A DNA stretch of 16,151 nucleotides from CAYQUL01 sp964568925 (GTDB taxonomy: Bacteria; Patescibacteriota; Microgenomatia; UBA8517), in contig CAZMSJ010000019.1 of assembly GCA_964568925.1 (NCBI GenBank), positions 1-16,151 of the forward strand, written 5' to 3'. Below are positions 6,376 to 12,608 of the stretch, one piece after another; position 1 is the stretch's first letter, and every line of letters begins with the position of its first letter. A program made the position numbers and the translations under genes. The notes under the pieces were generated by a model. That model did not search any database, had not been told where the DNA came from, and saw only the letters and a program-made list of their open reading frames with translations.

Positions 6376-6933
6376 TTAAGCTCGTTCGATGTATTCTGAA
6401 GTTCGAGTATCAACTCGGATAAGTTCTCCAACTTTAATGAACAATGGAACTTTAACAGTCATTCCATTCTCCATGATTGCAGATTTATAAATGTTTGTTG
6501 CAGAGTTTCCTTTTACACCTGGATCAGTTTCAGCTACTTTCAAGTTAACCTTTGGAGGAAGTTCAACTGACAAAGCTCTCTCTTCCCAGAACAAAACAGT
6601 AGCAGTCTCCCCTTCTTTCAAAAACAAGACATCATCTCCTAAGATTTTGAGTGCAACTTCAATTTGTTCATAGGTATCAGGATCCATGAAAAAGACGGTT
6701 TCACTATCTTTATACAAATATTGGAGAATTCGCTTGTGTGTGTGAATTTCATCAAAATGAGCAGTAGACTGCCATGTCTTTTCTTCCAATTTGCCATTTT
6801 CGAGGTTTCGATAGGAAACAGTAACTGAAGCTCCCCCACGCCCTACCTTCATGTGTGCATACTTCACCACACGGCATGGTTTGCCATCAAGCAAAAAAGT
6901 TACGTTGTTTTTGAGGTCTGTTGCAATAAGCAT
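6376..6933 (-). CDS. efp: Elongation factor P
   Basis: The 185-aa protein, full family length, relieves ribosome stalling on polyproline by binding between the P and E sites. It has all three domains: KOW-like domain I (1-63), central OB domain (about 67-125, with SETVFFMDPDTYEQ and LFLKEG) and C-terminal OB domain (about 128-185, with LPPKVNLKVAETDPGVKG and KVPLFIKVGE). The tip of domain I reads HMKVGRGGASV. The residue matching the modified Lys34 of E. coli is Arg32, and the proline normally before the tip glycine is Val. Arg32 is the residue rhamnosylated by EarP in pseudomonads, but no such enzyme is near. It probably has its own promoter at 6940-6968 and is leaderless. Confidence 0.95.
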   Translation of the reverse strand: MLIATDLKNNVTFLLDGKPCRVVKYAHMKVGRGGASVTVSYRNLENGKLEEKTWQSTAHFDEIHTHKRILQYLYKDSETVFFMDPDTYEQIEVALKILGDDVLFLKEGETATVLFWEERALSVELPPKVNLKVAETDPGVKGNSATNIYKSAIMENGMTVKVPLFIKVGELIRVDTRTSEYIERA

Positions 6934-6939
6934 AGGGCT

Positions 6940-6968
6940 ATTTTAGTCCAAAAATAGACTTTTTTCAA
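6940..6968 (-). promoter_or_regulatory. Promoter of efp (leaderless)
   Basis: On the minus strand TTGAAA (6963-6968), a 17-nt spacer and TAAAAT (6940-6945), ending 6 nt before the ATG at 6933. Confidence 0.65.
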
Positions 6969-7041
6969 CTCCGTACTCCCCGACTCTCCCCTTTCAAAAC
7001 CGAAAAACAAACAACAGATATAGTTTTAGCTCAATTTAAGG

Positions 7042-7047
7042 TATAAT
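7042..7047 (+). promoter_or_regulatory. -10 box of the tRNA-Leu gene
   Basis: Exact TATAAT; predicted transcript start about 7054, 4 nt before the mature 5' end. The -35 region (7019-7024) is poor. Confidence 0.5.
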
Positions 7048-7057
7048 TGTGTTTCAT

Positions 7058-7142
7058 GCCGGGGTGGCGGAATGGCAGACGCGCACGACTCAAAATCGTG
7101 TAAGGCTAACACCTTGTGTGGGTTCAAGTCCCACCCTCGGCA
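7058..7142 (+). tRNA. tRNA-Leu (anticodon CAA)
   Basis: An 85-nt class II tRNA. The acceptor GCCGGGG pairs with CCTCGGC (7135-7141), followed by discriminator A at 7142. The anticodon stem CACGA/TCGTG (7084-7088/7096-7100) encloses the loop CTCAAAA, so the anticodon is CAA (7091-7093) and reads UUG. A long variable arm (AAGG/CCTT) and T loop TTCAAGT are present. The D arm has GG in its loop. CCA is not encoded (CAAAG follows A7142), so a CCA-adding enzyme is needed. Confidence 0.95.
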
Positions 7143-7152
7143 CAAAGTGAAG

Positions 7153-7182
7153 TTGATTCAAAACATGTCAAAAGTGTAAAGT
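7153..7182 (+). promoter_or_regulatory. Promoter of the anchored two-domain protein gene
   Basis: TTGATT (7153-7158), an 18-nt spacer and TAAAGT (7177-7182), ending 6 nt before ATG 7189. It lies just after the tRNA, so tRNA read-through is an alternative source of transcript. Confidence 0.45.
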
Positions 7183-7188
7183 TAAATT

Positions 7189-8247
7189 ATGAATCAAAGA
7201 GGAAACATCATACTTGTTATTGTTATTCTCATTGGTCTGATCGCAGTAGTTAGTTCAGCTTACCTAGTCGGAACTAAAAACACGAGTTCACTCCAACCTA
7301 CTCCATCCGTATCTCCTATTTCACAGTTACCTACTCAAGAAACTACAAATTGGAAGAAATATCGTGACAGTACGAATGGTATTGAGTTTAAGTATCCAAA
7401 TAATTGGTTTGCAGAGCCATCCACAGGTACTATTTCCTTATCGGAGTCGACAGTATTTCTCGATGATCGTTCTTTTCAAATTCCGACTGCAACTGAGTTT
7501 TCTACACCGATACAAGTGTATTTAAACCAATATACCGATACAACAACAAATCAAAAAAAATACTCTGATACAACAGTTGAGGATGGTGCCAACCGACTGA
7601 AGACATATCTGTATGGTGACTCAGTTAAAGAGGTGTCAAATTTATCAATCGGTGGGCGCAAAGCAATTCAACTATCAGGCCAAGCAGGACCAGGAATGTT
7701 AGAGGGCCAAAGTTTCAAACATACGCTTATTCAAATGGATGGACGATTACTAATAGTTAGTCTCAGCAACAATGACAACTTTGAGTCGATATATAACGGG
7801 ATTCTTTCAACTATTAAATTTAATACTCCCATCGCCACTCGCGATTTTAAAACACTAACTGGGTATCGTAACCAAGGTATTGGATTTGGAATTAAATTTC
7901 CAAGTAATAAGGGAGAGATCACACCAGCAGAAACAATTGCGGGAAAAAGAGTGAGTTTTTGTAAGGAAGGCACTAATTTATGTGTGTTATTTATTACTAA
8001 GTACCTAAATCGCGATATTCAGTCTGTATATCAGGATGAGATTGATAGTGCGGCTTTAGTATCTTCAACTAAGTTGGAAAATCAAGTAATTGGCACTTAT
8101 ACATTACAAAAAGCGACTATTAAATATATCGATATGGAAAGTGAACATTACTACATTAAAAATGGCTCTAATACTTTTGTTGTCGAGATACCAAGTTTTG
8201 TTGAGAATAAGCCTCAAATATTGTCCTCCTTTGAATTATTCAATTAA
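7189..8247 (+). CDS. Membrane-anchored extracytoplasmic protein with two PsbP-like repeats
   Basis: The 352-aa protein starts MNQRGNIILVIVILIGLIAV, a short basic start and one transmembrane helix (about 6-27). A Pro/Ser/Thr-rich linker follows (about 31-53). Two similar domains come next. The first starts at about 55 with YRDSTNGIEFKYPNNW and ends near 212 with a SIYNGILSTIKF helix-strand. The second starts near 226 with YRNQGIGFGIKFPSN and ends at 352 with NKPQILSSFELF. That layout (opening beta hairpin with a YP/FP turn, closing helix before a short strand) resembles the PsbP/DUF1795 fold common in anchored CPR proteins. No catalytic residues are evident, and a sensing or binding role would be a guess. 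No RBS is seen. Confidence 0.7.
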   Translation: MNQRGNIILVIVILIGLIAVVSSAYLVGTKNTSSLQPTPSVSPISQLPTQETTNWKKYRDSTNGIEFKYPNNWFAEPSTGTISLSESTVFLDDRSFQIPTATEFSTPIQVYLNQYTDTTTNQKKYSDTTVEDGANRLKTYLYGDSVKEVSNLSIGGRKAIQLSGQAGPGMLEGQSFKHTLIQMDGRLLIVSLSNNDNFESIYNGILSTIKFNTPIATRDFKTLTGYRNQGIGFGIKFPSNKGEITPAETIAGKRVSFCKEGTNLCVLFITKYLNRDIQSVYQDEIDSAALVSSTKLENQVIGTYTLQKATIKYIDMESEHYYIKNGSNTFVVEIPSFVENKPQILSSFELFN

Positions 8248-8380
8248 AAAACTTTACTTGTTAGAGCAACCATTGGTGTATTTTTTCTCTATACTTAAAA
8301 GAGAGTTTTAATATACGACAATAATGGTATCCCAAAAGTTGCGGTCGATTAACCCGCACATAGTACTTAGGTGAGATAAT

Positions 8381-9139
8381 TTATCTAGTAAATAGCAATT
8401 TATCTGACTGTTCATGCATTTTTTGATTTAACTTCTCCCAATTTAAACGATAGAAATACACTTCATCATCTTCATTTGTTCCATCATCGTAATGAACCAA
8501 TCCTTGGTTTTCAAAACCAGCGTCAGCAAATGCCTCCATTGAAGAATGGTTTTTAGGATCAATAAATGCAGTTAACACCATGATTGGCTCCATAGATGAA
8601 CTGTATTTTCCTTCCATACGATCTACTCCCTTGCCTTTCAATTTATTAATCTCAAGCGCTGCCTGTCGTATTCCACTGGCCATTTGTCTGCTTGGTGCAT
8701 CAGGCCACTTTGCCAAACCAATCTCAACAATCTGTGTTTCTCTGTTTATCTTCGGATCATTTGATATTTTTCTTACCCGATCTCGAGTTTCTTGATCAGT
8801 ATAGAAATTAATAAACCCTTGTAACTCCCCTACTTCGTCGTGCTTTACATTGTCAGGGGAACCAGAGACTGCATATACAATTTGCCAGTCACGGTTGTCT
8901 GCGCGCCTCTCAGGGTGTTTGGTTTGAGATTCAGAAATTGATACCCAATTTCGAACATCGGACTCATCCATCCCTTCCATTCCTTCAACAAATTCGTTTG
9001 TCCTTTTTGAATTCGCGATATCAATCATTCTTTTGACATCTTCAGGATCATCCATATTAATCATACGAATCGCTGCCTTTTGTTCACCAATGTATCGATC
9101 TTGGTGAAACAGAATTTCTCCGTTATCAATGTCAGACAT
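8381..9139 (-). CDS. GNAT-like N-acetyltransferase
   Basis: The 252-aa protein shows the order of a GNAT fold. A first strand and helix AIRMINMDDPEDVKRMIDIA lie at 23-42. Strand 4, GELQGFINFY, is at 104-113. Strand IVEIGLAKWPD (137-147) is followed by a helix start SRQMASGIRQAALEI (150-164) where the acetyl-CoA pyrophosphate loop would be. The end AFIDPKNHSSMEAFADAGF (191-209) matches the usual GNAT motif B (N-xx-S-xxxxxx-GF). The RxxGxG loop is imperfect (R-QMASG), so cofactor binding needs proof. The acceptor substrate is unknown. It is acidic and cytoplasmic. A TATAAA box ends 5 nt before the ATG. Confidence 0.62.
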   Translation of the reverse strand: MSDIDNGEILFHQDRYIGEQKAAIRMINMDDPEDVKRMIDIANSKRTNEFVEGMEGMDESDVRNWVSISESQTKHPERRADNRDWQIVYAVSGSPDNVKHDEVGELQGFINFYTDQETRDRVRKISNDPKINRETQIVEIGLAKWPDAPSRQMASGIRQAALEINKLKGKGVDRMEGKYSSSMEPIMVLTAFIDPKNHSSMEAFADAGFENQGLVHYDDGTNEDDEVYFYRLNWEKLNQKMHEQSDKLLFTR

Positions 9140-9144
9140 ACCTC

Positions 9145-9174
9145 TTTATACATGAAGTGAATAAAAGAAAGCAA
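9145..9174 (-). promoter_or_regulatory. Promoter of the GNAT-like gene
   Basis: On the minus strand TTGCTT (9169-9174), an 18-nt spacer and TATAAA (9145-9150), 5 nt before ATG 9139. The -35 starts inside the T tract of the upstream terminator. Confidence 0.5.
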
Positions 9175-9206
9175 AAAAAATAACCCTTGAGATTTCTCTC
9201 AAGGGT
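9173..9206 (-). terminator. Rho-independent terminator after the four-cysteine orphan gene
   Basis: A 10-bp perfect stem, ACCCTTGAGA (9183-9192) with TCTCAAGGGT (9197-9206), and a 4-nt loop. On the minus strand it is followed by TA and eight T. It lies 26 nt after the stop at 9233. The plus direction has no T tract. Confidence 0.92.
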
Positions 9207-9232
9207 GTAAATCCAAAAACAGATTTAAGTGG

Positions 9233-10165
9233 TCAAAACGGCATGATAGTTACGTCTGCAACGTCATGCGACATATCATCAACCCGTGTTGAAAGACGAT
9301 AAAAATCAAGGTCTATGAGAATCCAAGCGTCAGAGGTGACAGATTTCCCGATTTGACTATACTTCTCAATGTTCTGAGAAATCTCACGAGTAAGGTATTT
9401 GATGTTAATACCATGTAACACCAATAGAACTTTCTCTTGTACCTGCGACCAGGAAATTTGCACTTTGCCGTTAGGCCGCCTTGTTACGAAATATTTTTCA
9501 AGGAATGGCTCTGCAGATATGTTGACCATCTGAATATCAAGCAAATGAGATTCTTTATAACTACCTGCAACTGGTTCAAAATATAAGCGTATCCAACGAC
9601 CACCAAACGCTTCACTACTTGCCACATCATTCAATCCACTGAGTGACAAACACCGGGCTGTACTTGGCAGATTTTCAGTAACTTTATCTACCAATTCCCG
9701 AAATTGTACCTGAACGACATAAGCCGGTTCCTTCGATCTCAACTTTTTCTGGCTTTTGTAGACAGCTTCAATTTCACGACTTCCAATCGTAATCAGGCCT
9801 TGATGGACTTCCACACCAGTTTCAATATCCGTCAACTGGTATGTACTGCTTAGATAGAAGCGTGCAAAATACAGTCTACTATCGATCTTCACGATCGCAT
9901 GCAGCGTTGAAAAAGAGCTGTATGGGGCCAGCGACTTCACGACCCACATAGTCTCATGGTTTAAAACTTTCCGTTTGTTCCACGCATCAGTGCATTCTGA
10001 ACAACAAGTACCAGTCAAGGTCAAACTAGAACTGTACCTCGTCGGTATTCGAGTACCACACTGAATACAATGGACTCGGCTGTTCGTTAGATGAATCCCG
10101 AAGTCTCCAAGGTCTTTCAATCCACTTAACTGCTCAATCTGAGGAAAGTTATAAGAACCTAGCAT
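9233..10165 (-). CDS. Orphan 310-aa protein with a four-cysteine zinc-ribbon-like N-terminus
   Basis: I do not recognise this protein as a whole. Near the N-terminus it has CxxC pairs, HCIQCG (Cys34/37) and CCSEC (Cys55 or 56/59), 18 residues apart, like a zinc ribbon. The rest (about 75-310) alternates short strands and helices without a known motif. It includes SQKKLRSKEPAYVVQVQFRE, GRWIRLYFEPVAGS and a C-terminal WILIDLDFYRLSTRVDD. There is no membrane segment. Two ATGs are adjacent, at 10168 and 10165. The SD AAGGAG (10173-10178) sits 7 nt before the second and 4 nt before the first, so I take 10165 (residue numbers are from 10168). It has its own promoter, leader and terminator. Confidence 0.72.
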   Translation of the reverse strand: MLGSYNFPQIEQLSGLKDLGDFGIHLTNSRVHCIQCGTRIPTRYSSSLTLTGTCCSECTDAWNKRKVLNHETMWVVKSLAPYSSFSTLHAIVKIDSRLYFARFYLSSTYQLTDIETGVEVHQGLITIGSREIEAVYKSQKKLRSKEPAYVVQVQFRELVDKVTENLPSTARCLSLSGLNDVASSEAFGGRWIRLYFEPVAGSYKESHLLDIQMVNISAEPFLEKYFVTRRPNGKVQISWSQVQEKVLLVLHGINIKYLTREISQNIEKYSQIGKSVTSDAWILIDLDFYRLSTRVDDMSHDVADVTIMPF

Positions 10166-10172
10166 CATTTTG

Positions 10173-10178
10173 CTCCTT
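10173..10178 (-). promoter_or_regulatory. Shine-Dalgarno site AAGGAG choosing between two adjacent ATGs
   Basis: On the minus strand AAGGAG lies 7 nt before ATG 10165 and 4 nt before ATG 10168; the longer spacing is the normal one. Confidence 0.75.
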
Positions 10179-10207
10179 AAGGCTAATAGTCACAATTTAA
10201 CTTGAAA

Positions 10208-10234
10208 AGTATAGCAGAAAAGTGAAGCAATCAA
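10208..10234 (-). promoter_or_regulatory. Extended -10 promoter of the four-cysteine gene
   Basis: On the minus strand TGC-TATACT with -10 at 10208-10213, and TTGATT (10229-10234) 15 nt upstream. Transcript start about 10201, giving a leader of about 33-36 nt. Confidence 0.6.
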
Positions 10235-10259
10235 TTTTATAGGATGTGGATTGGGTGGT

Positions 10260-10688
10260 TTATTGAACAATAAGCTTGCCTACCATACCCATTTTGCGGT
10301 GTGAACTAACTGAGCAGAAGGTTTCATAGGTACCCTTCTTTGGAGCAACAAACTGAATAACGTCTGCCTGGCCACCATTTACCGTTTTTGTAGCAATGTT
10401 TTCACCTTCAACTACCCAGTCATGCATCATCCGTCCTTCGTTCTTAAAGGTAACAGTCACAACGTCTCCTTCATGAACTGTCACGTCTTTCGGTTCAAAA
10501 GAAAAATCTTTACCAGTAACCGTAACTTCAACAACAGTCTTCTTTCCTTCTGGGAGTGTTCCTACTTGTCGTACCTCAGGAATAGTAGTGACCATAACTG
10601 GCTCTTTCAGTTTGTTCATGAGAACAAAACCAGCAACGCCTAACAGGGCAACCAGTGCGACAACAATTCCAATGATTTTTGTATTCAT
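10260..10688 (-). CDS. Membrane-anchored cupredoxin (blue copper) protein
   Basis: The 142-aa protein has an N-terminal anchor or signal helix (IIGIVVALVALLGVAGFVLM, residues 5-24), a linker, and one cupredoxin domain (about 50-142) facing outward. Type 1 copper ligands are all visible: His89 in MMHDWV, Cys125, His130 and Met135 in FCSVSSHRKMGM, spaced C-x4-H-x4-M. The sequence between, KDFSFEPKDVTVHEGDVVT, is typical for the family. It probably carries single electrons or binds copper at the outer membrane face; the partner is unknown. There is no lipobox Cys. The frame is open to 10706, but ATG 10688 fits the extended -10 box at 10697-10705 and gives a better signal helix. Confidence 0.88.
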   Translation of the reverse strand: MNTKIIGIVVALVALLGVAGFVLMNKLKEPVMVTTIPEVRQVGTLPEGKKTVVEVTVTGKDFSFEPKDVTVHEGDVVTVTFKNEGRMMHDWVVEGENIATKTVNGGQADVIQFVAPKKGTYETFCSVSSHRKMGMVGKLIVQ

Positions 10689-10696
10689 GTAGATAA

Positions 10697-10705
10697 ATAG
10701 TAACA
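10697..10705 (-). promoter_or_regulatory. Extended -10 box of the cupredoxin gene
   Basis: On the minus strand TGT-TACTAT with -10 at 10697-10702, 8 nt before ATG 10688 and inside the 36-nt gap to dnaB. The -35 is weak. Confidence 0.4.
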
Positions 10706-10724
10706 CAGAAGAAACGTGGAATTA

Positions 10725-12038
10725 CTAGTGTTTCTGATCAGTACCAAAGAAGCTGATACGATCTCCCTTAAAGAAGAAGGTAATTTGACCAGTTGGTCCG
10801 TTTCGATGCTTTGAAATGTCCAAGAAGATGTTTTCCAATTTGTCATCATCTTCACGCCACAAGAACATAACAACGTCAGCATCCTGTTCAATACTTCCTG
10901 ATTCACGAAGATCAGACAGTTGTGGTCGTTTGCTTCCTCGCTGCTCAACCATACGAGATAACTGGGACAGAGCCAAAACTGGAATTTTAAGTTCTCGAGC
11001 AAGGTTTTTGAGTCCTTGTGAAATTTCTGCAACTTCTTGCACACGATTGTCTGTTGTTCTTCCATGAGCAAGCTGCAAATAATCAACGATTAACAAATCT
11101 AATCCATGTTCAACTTGCAAGCGACGTGCTTTAGTTCTCATTTCCAAGATACTCATACCAGGAGTATCGTCAATATAGATTGGAGCTTCAGCCAACTCCC
11201 CCATGGCGATTGAAAGCTTAGTAAAATCATCTTCTGTTAAGTTTTTTCCAGCCTTCAACTTCCATGCATCGATATCTGCTTGGGCAACAAGCAAACGATC
11301 AACCAATTCTTCTTTACTCATTTCAAGAGAAAACATTCCAACTGGTCTCTTGTGTGTAACGGCAACGTAGCGGCCAATGTTTAGGGCGAGCGTTGTTTTA
11401 CCAACACCAGGACGCGCAGCTAAAATAATTAAGTTAGAACGCTGCATACCAGCCAAAATATTGTCTAAGTCACCAAACCCTGTTGGGACACCACGCAATC
11501 CACCATCTTGCTTTGATAATTCATCAAGTCGGTCAAAGGAGTCAGTTAAAACTGTTTTAACCGCCACGAAGCTCTTGCTCATATTCTTTTGAGAAAGTGA
11601 GAAGACTTCACTTTCTGCCTTATCTAGTAATTCCTCTGCTGCAACACCTTCATCAGTCGACATTTCAAAGAGACGAGAAGCTGCTGACATTAACTGTCTC
11701 TTGGTTGCCAAGTTTTTAACAATCTTTGCATAGTGCAATACATGTGCCGCCGTTGGAACTTTGTTCACCAACTCTGCCAAGTACGACGCTCCACCAATTT
11801 GTTTCAAGCTTTTCTGCGTACGAAGTTTTTCAGTTAAGGTAATTGCATCAATTGGGTCACGAGCTTCATACAGCGTTAAGATTGCTTCAAAGATCTTTTT
11901 GTGAGAATCGTGATAGAAGTGATCAGGCTCAAGTATTTCTGCAATCTCAATAATTGCATTTTTGTCGAGCAGAATTGATCCTAAGACAGATATTTCTGCT
12001 TCGATCGAATGTGGAGCTACTTTGATCGTTGATGTCAC
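10725..12038 (-). CDS. dnaB: Replicative DNA helicase DnaB
   Basis: The 437-aa protein is close to full family length. It is the hexameric helicase that unwinds DNA at the fork and recruits primase. The N-terminal domain spans about 8-110 (PHSIEAEISVLGSILLD, then IGGASYLAELVNKVPTA), then a linker helix, then the RecA-like domain from about 180. Walker A ARPGVGKT is at about 208-215, FSLEMSKEEL at 236-245, Walker B LLIVDYLQL at 315-323, SQLSR at 358-362, LSDLRESGSIEQDAD at 374-388, and the arginine-finger region KHRNGPTG at 410-417. No intein is present. The start is GTG, overlapping the TGA of the upstream MBL-like gene by 4 bases (GTGA), which implies translational coupling; no SD is seen. 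Confidence 0.97.
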   Translation of the reverse strand: MTSTIKVAPHSIEAEISVLGSILLDKNAIIEIAEILEPDHFYHDSHKKIFEAILTLYEARDPIDAITLTEKLRTQKSLKQIGGASYLAELVNKVPTAAHVLHYAKIVKNLATKRQLMSAASRLFEMSTDEGVAAEELLDKAESEVFSLSQKNMSKSFVAVKTVLTDSFDRLDELSKQDGGLRGVPTGFGDLDNILAGMQRSNLIILAARPGVGKTTLALNIGRYVAVTHKRPVGMFSLEMSKEELVDRLLVAQADIDAWKLKAGKNLTEDDFTKLSIAMGELAEAPIYIDDTPGMSILEMRTKARRLQVEHGLDLLIVDYLQLAHGRTTDNRVQEVAEISQGLKNLARELKIPVLALSQLSRMVEQRGSKRPQLSDLRESGSIEQDADVVMFLWREDDDKLENIFLDISKHRNGPTGQITFFFKGDRISFFGTDQKH

Positions 12039-12538
12039 TTTGCTGTTAGAATAACTACCTTCTGGTCATCACCAAGGAGATTCGCCGGTTTAACGGTGAG
12101 TTTGCTCATGGTTTCTGCCGTTAATGCAAGTTTAGTTACAAATTGAGTTAAAGCTTCAGCATCATCACTATATGGAACAACGAGCGTTGCTTCACTCTTT
12201 TTAACGTATTCATCTGATTTCTCAGTAACTGGAACAAGCAAAATATCAGCTTGACCTAAGGTTGCAATCTGTTCGAGCGTTGCATCAGCTTCAGGGGTAA
12301 TGTAGAGAACATTCATTTCATCGATAATGATTAAGTAGGCTCCAGGACAAGAAAATACTGAAACTTCTTGTACTTCAAATTCCCCAGGACCAACAATATC
12401 TTTTTTCATGTCCTCTACCAAAGAAACATTTCCATGCACAGCAATATCTGCATCGATAGGCTTTTGTGGGTTAACAGCAACACTCACTGTTTTTCCAGAG
12501 AGTTTGAAGCTACCGTTGTGAAGATAAATGATATCCAT
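12035..12538 (-). CDS. Degenerate MBL-fold-like protein coupled to dnaB
   Basis: The 167-aa protein starts MDIIYLHNGSFKLSGKTVSV. Strand-loop features of MBL-fold hydrolases are present: NPQKP after the second strand, ADIAVHGN, then IVGPGEFEVQEVSVFSCPG, where GPGEFEV is a recurrent motif of a small COG2220-like group. Two further strand-turns, MNVLYITPEAD and ADILLVPV, follow. The HxHxDH metal motif is absent, so hydrolase activity is doubtful. The frame is open to 12589, but ATG 12538 fits the promoter at 12548-12576. Its stop overlaps the GTG start of dnaB by 4 bases. A role linked to replication is only suggested by this coupling. Confidence 0.7.
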   Translation of the reverse strand: MDIIYLHNGSFKLSGKTVSVAVNPQKPIDADIAVHGNVSLVEDMKKDIVGPGEFEVQEVSVFSCPGAYLIIIDEMNVLYITPEADATLEQIATLGQADILLVPVTEKSDEYVKKSEATLVVPYSDDAEALTQFVTKLALTAETMSKLTVKPANLLGDDQKVVILTAK

Positions 12539-12547
12539 AACACACGC

Positions 12548-12576
12548 ATCGTAACAGAGGACAGCTTTCTTGACAA
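12548..12576 (-). promoter_or_regulatory. Promoter of the MBL-like/dnaB operon
   Basis: On the minus strand TTGTCA (12571-12576), a 17-nt spacer and TACGAT (12548-12553) with an upstream TGT extension, 9 nt before ATG 12538. The -35 shares five bases with the -35 of the divergent promoter. Confidence 0.65.
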
Positions 12577-12598
12577 GCCTAGATAGCATTCATATAGT
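12570..12598 (+). promoter_or_regulatory. Promoter of the gene at 12609
   Basis: TTGACA (12570-12575), a 17-nt spacer and TATAGT (12593-12598). The predicted transcript start is about 12605, 4 nt before ATG 12609. A TTG start at 12570 would be the -35 itself and can be excluded. Confidence 0.75.
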
Positions 12599-12608
12599 AG
12601 GTGGACCA

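Noticed and set aside
6363..6381. Inverted repeat around AGCGCT between the convergent genes ending at 6367 and 6376
   Set aside because: Includes the stop codons and has no T tract; could aid 3' ends but is not a recognisable terminator.
8285..8310. Weak hairpin TCTCT/AGAGA followed by GTTTTA as a terminator for the gene at 7189
   Set aside because: Only five AU-rich pairs with a 9-nt loop and four T; not enough to call. The rest of the gap 8248-8380 holds nothing I can support.
8340..8360. Possible hairpin TGCGG/CCGCA downstream of the GNAT-like gene
   Set aside because: Five pairs, a 9-nt loop and no proper T tract on either strand.
10685..11086. 133-codon minus-strand frame inside dnaB
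   Set aside because: It lies in a different frame of a clear dnaB and has no recognisable protein features; a shadow frame.
12570..12608. N-terminal extension of the anchored protein from a TTG at 12570
   Set aside because: The TTG is part of the -35 TTGACA, and the transcript should start near 12605. The ATG at 12609 gives a clean signal-anchor start.
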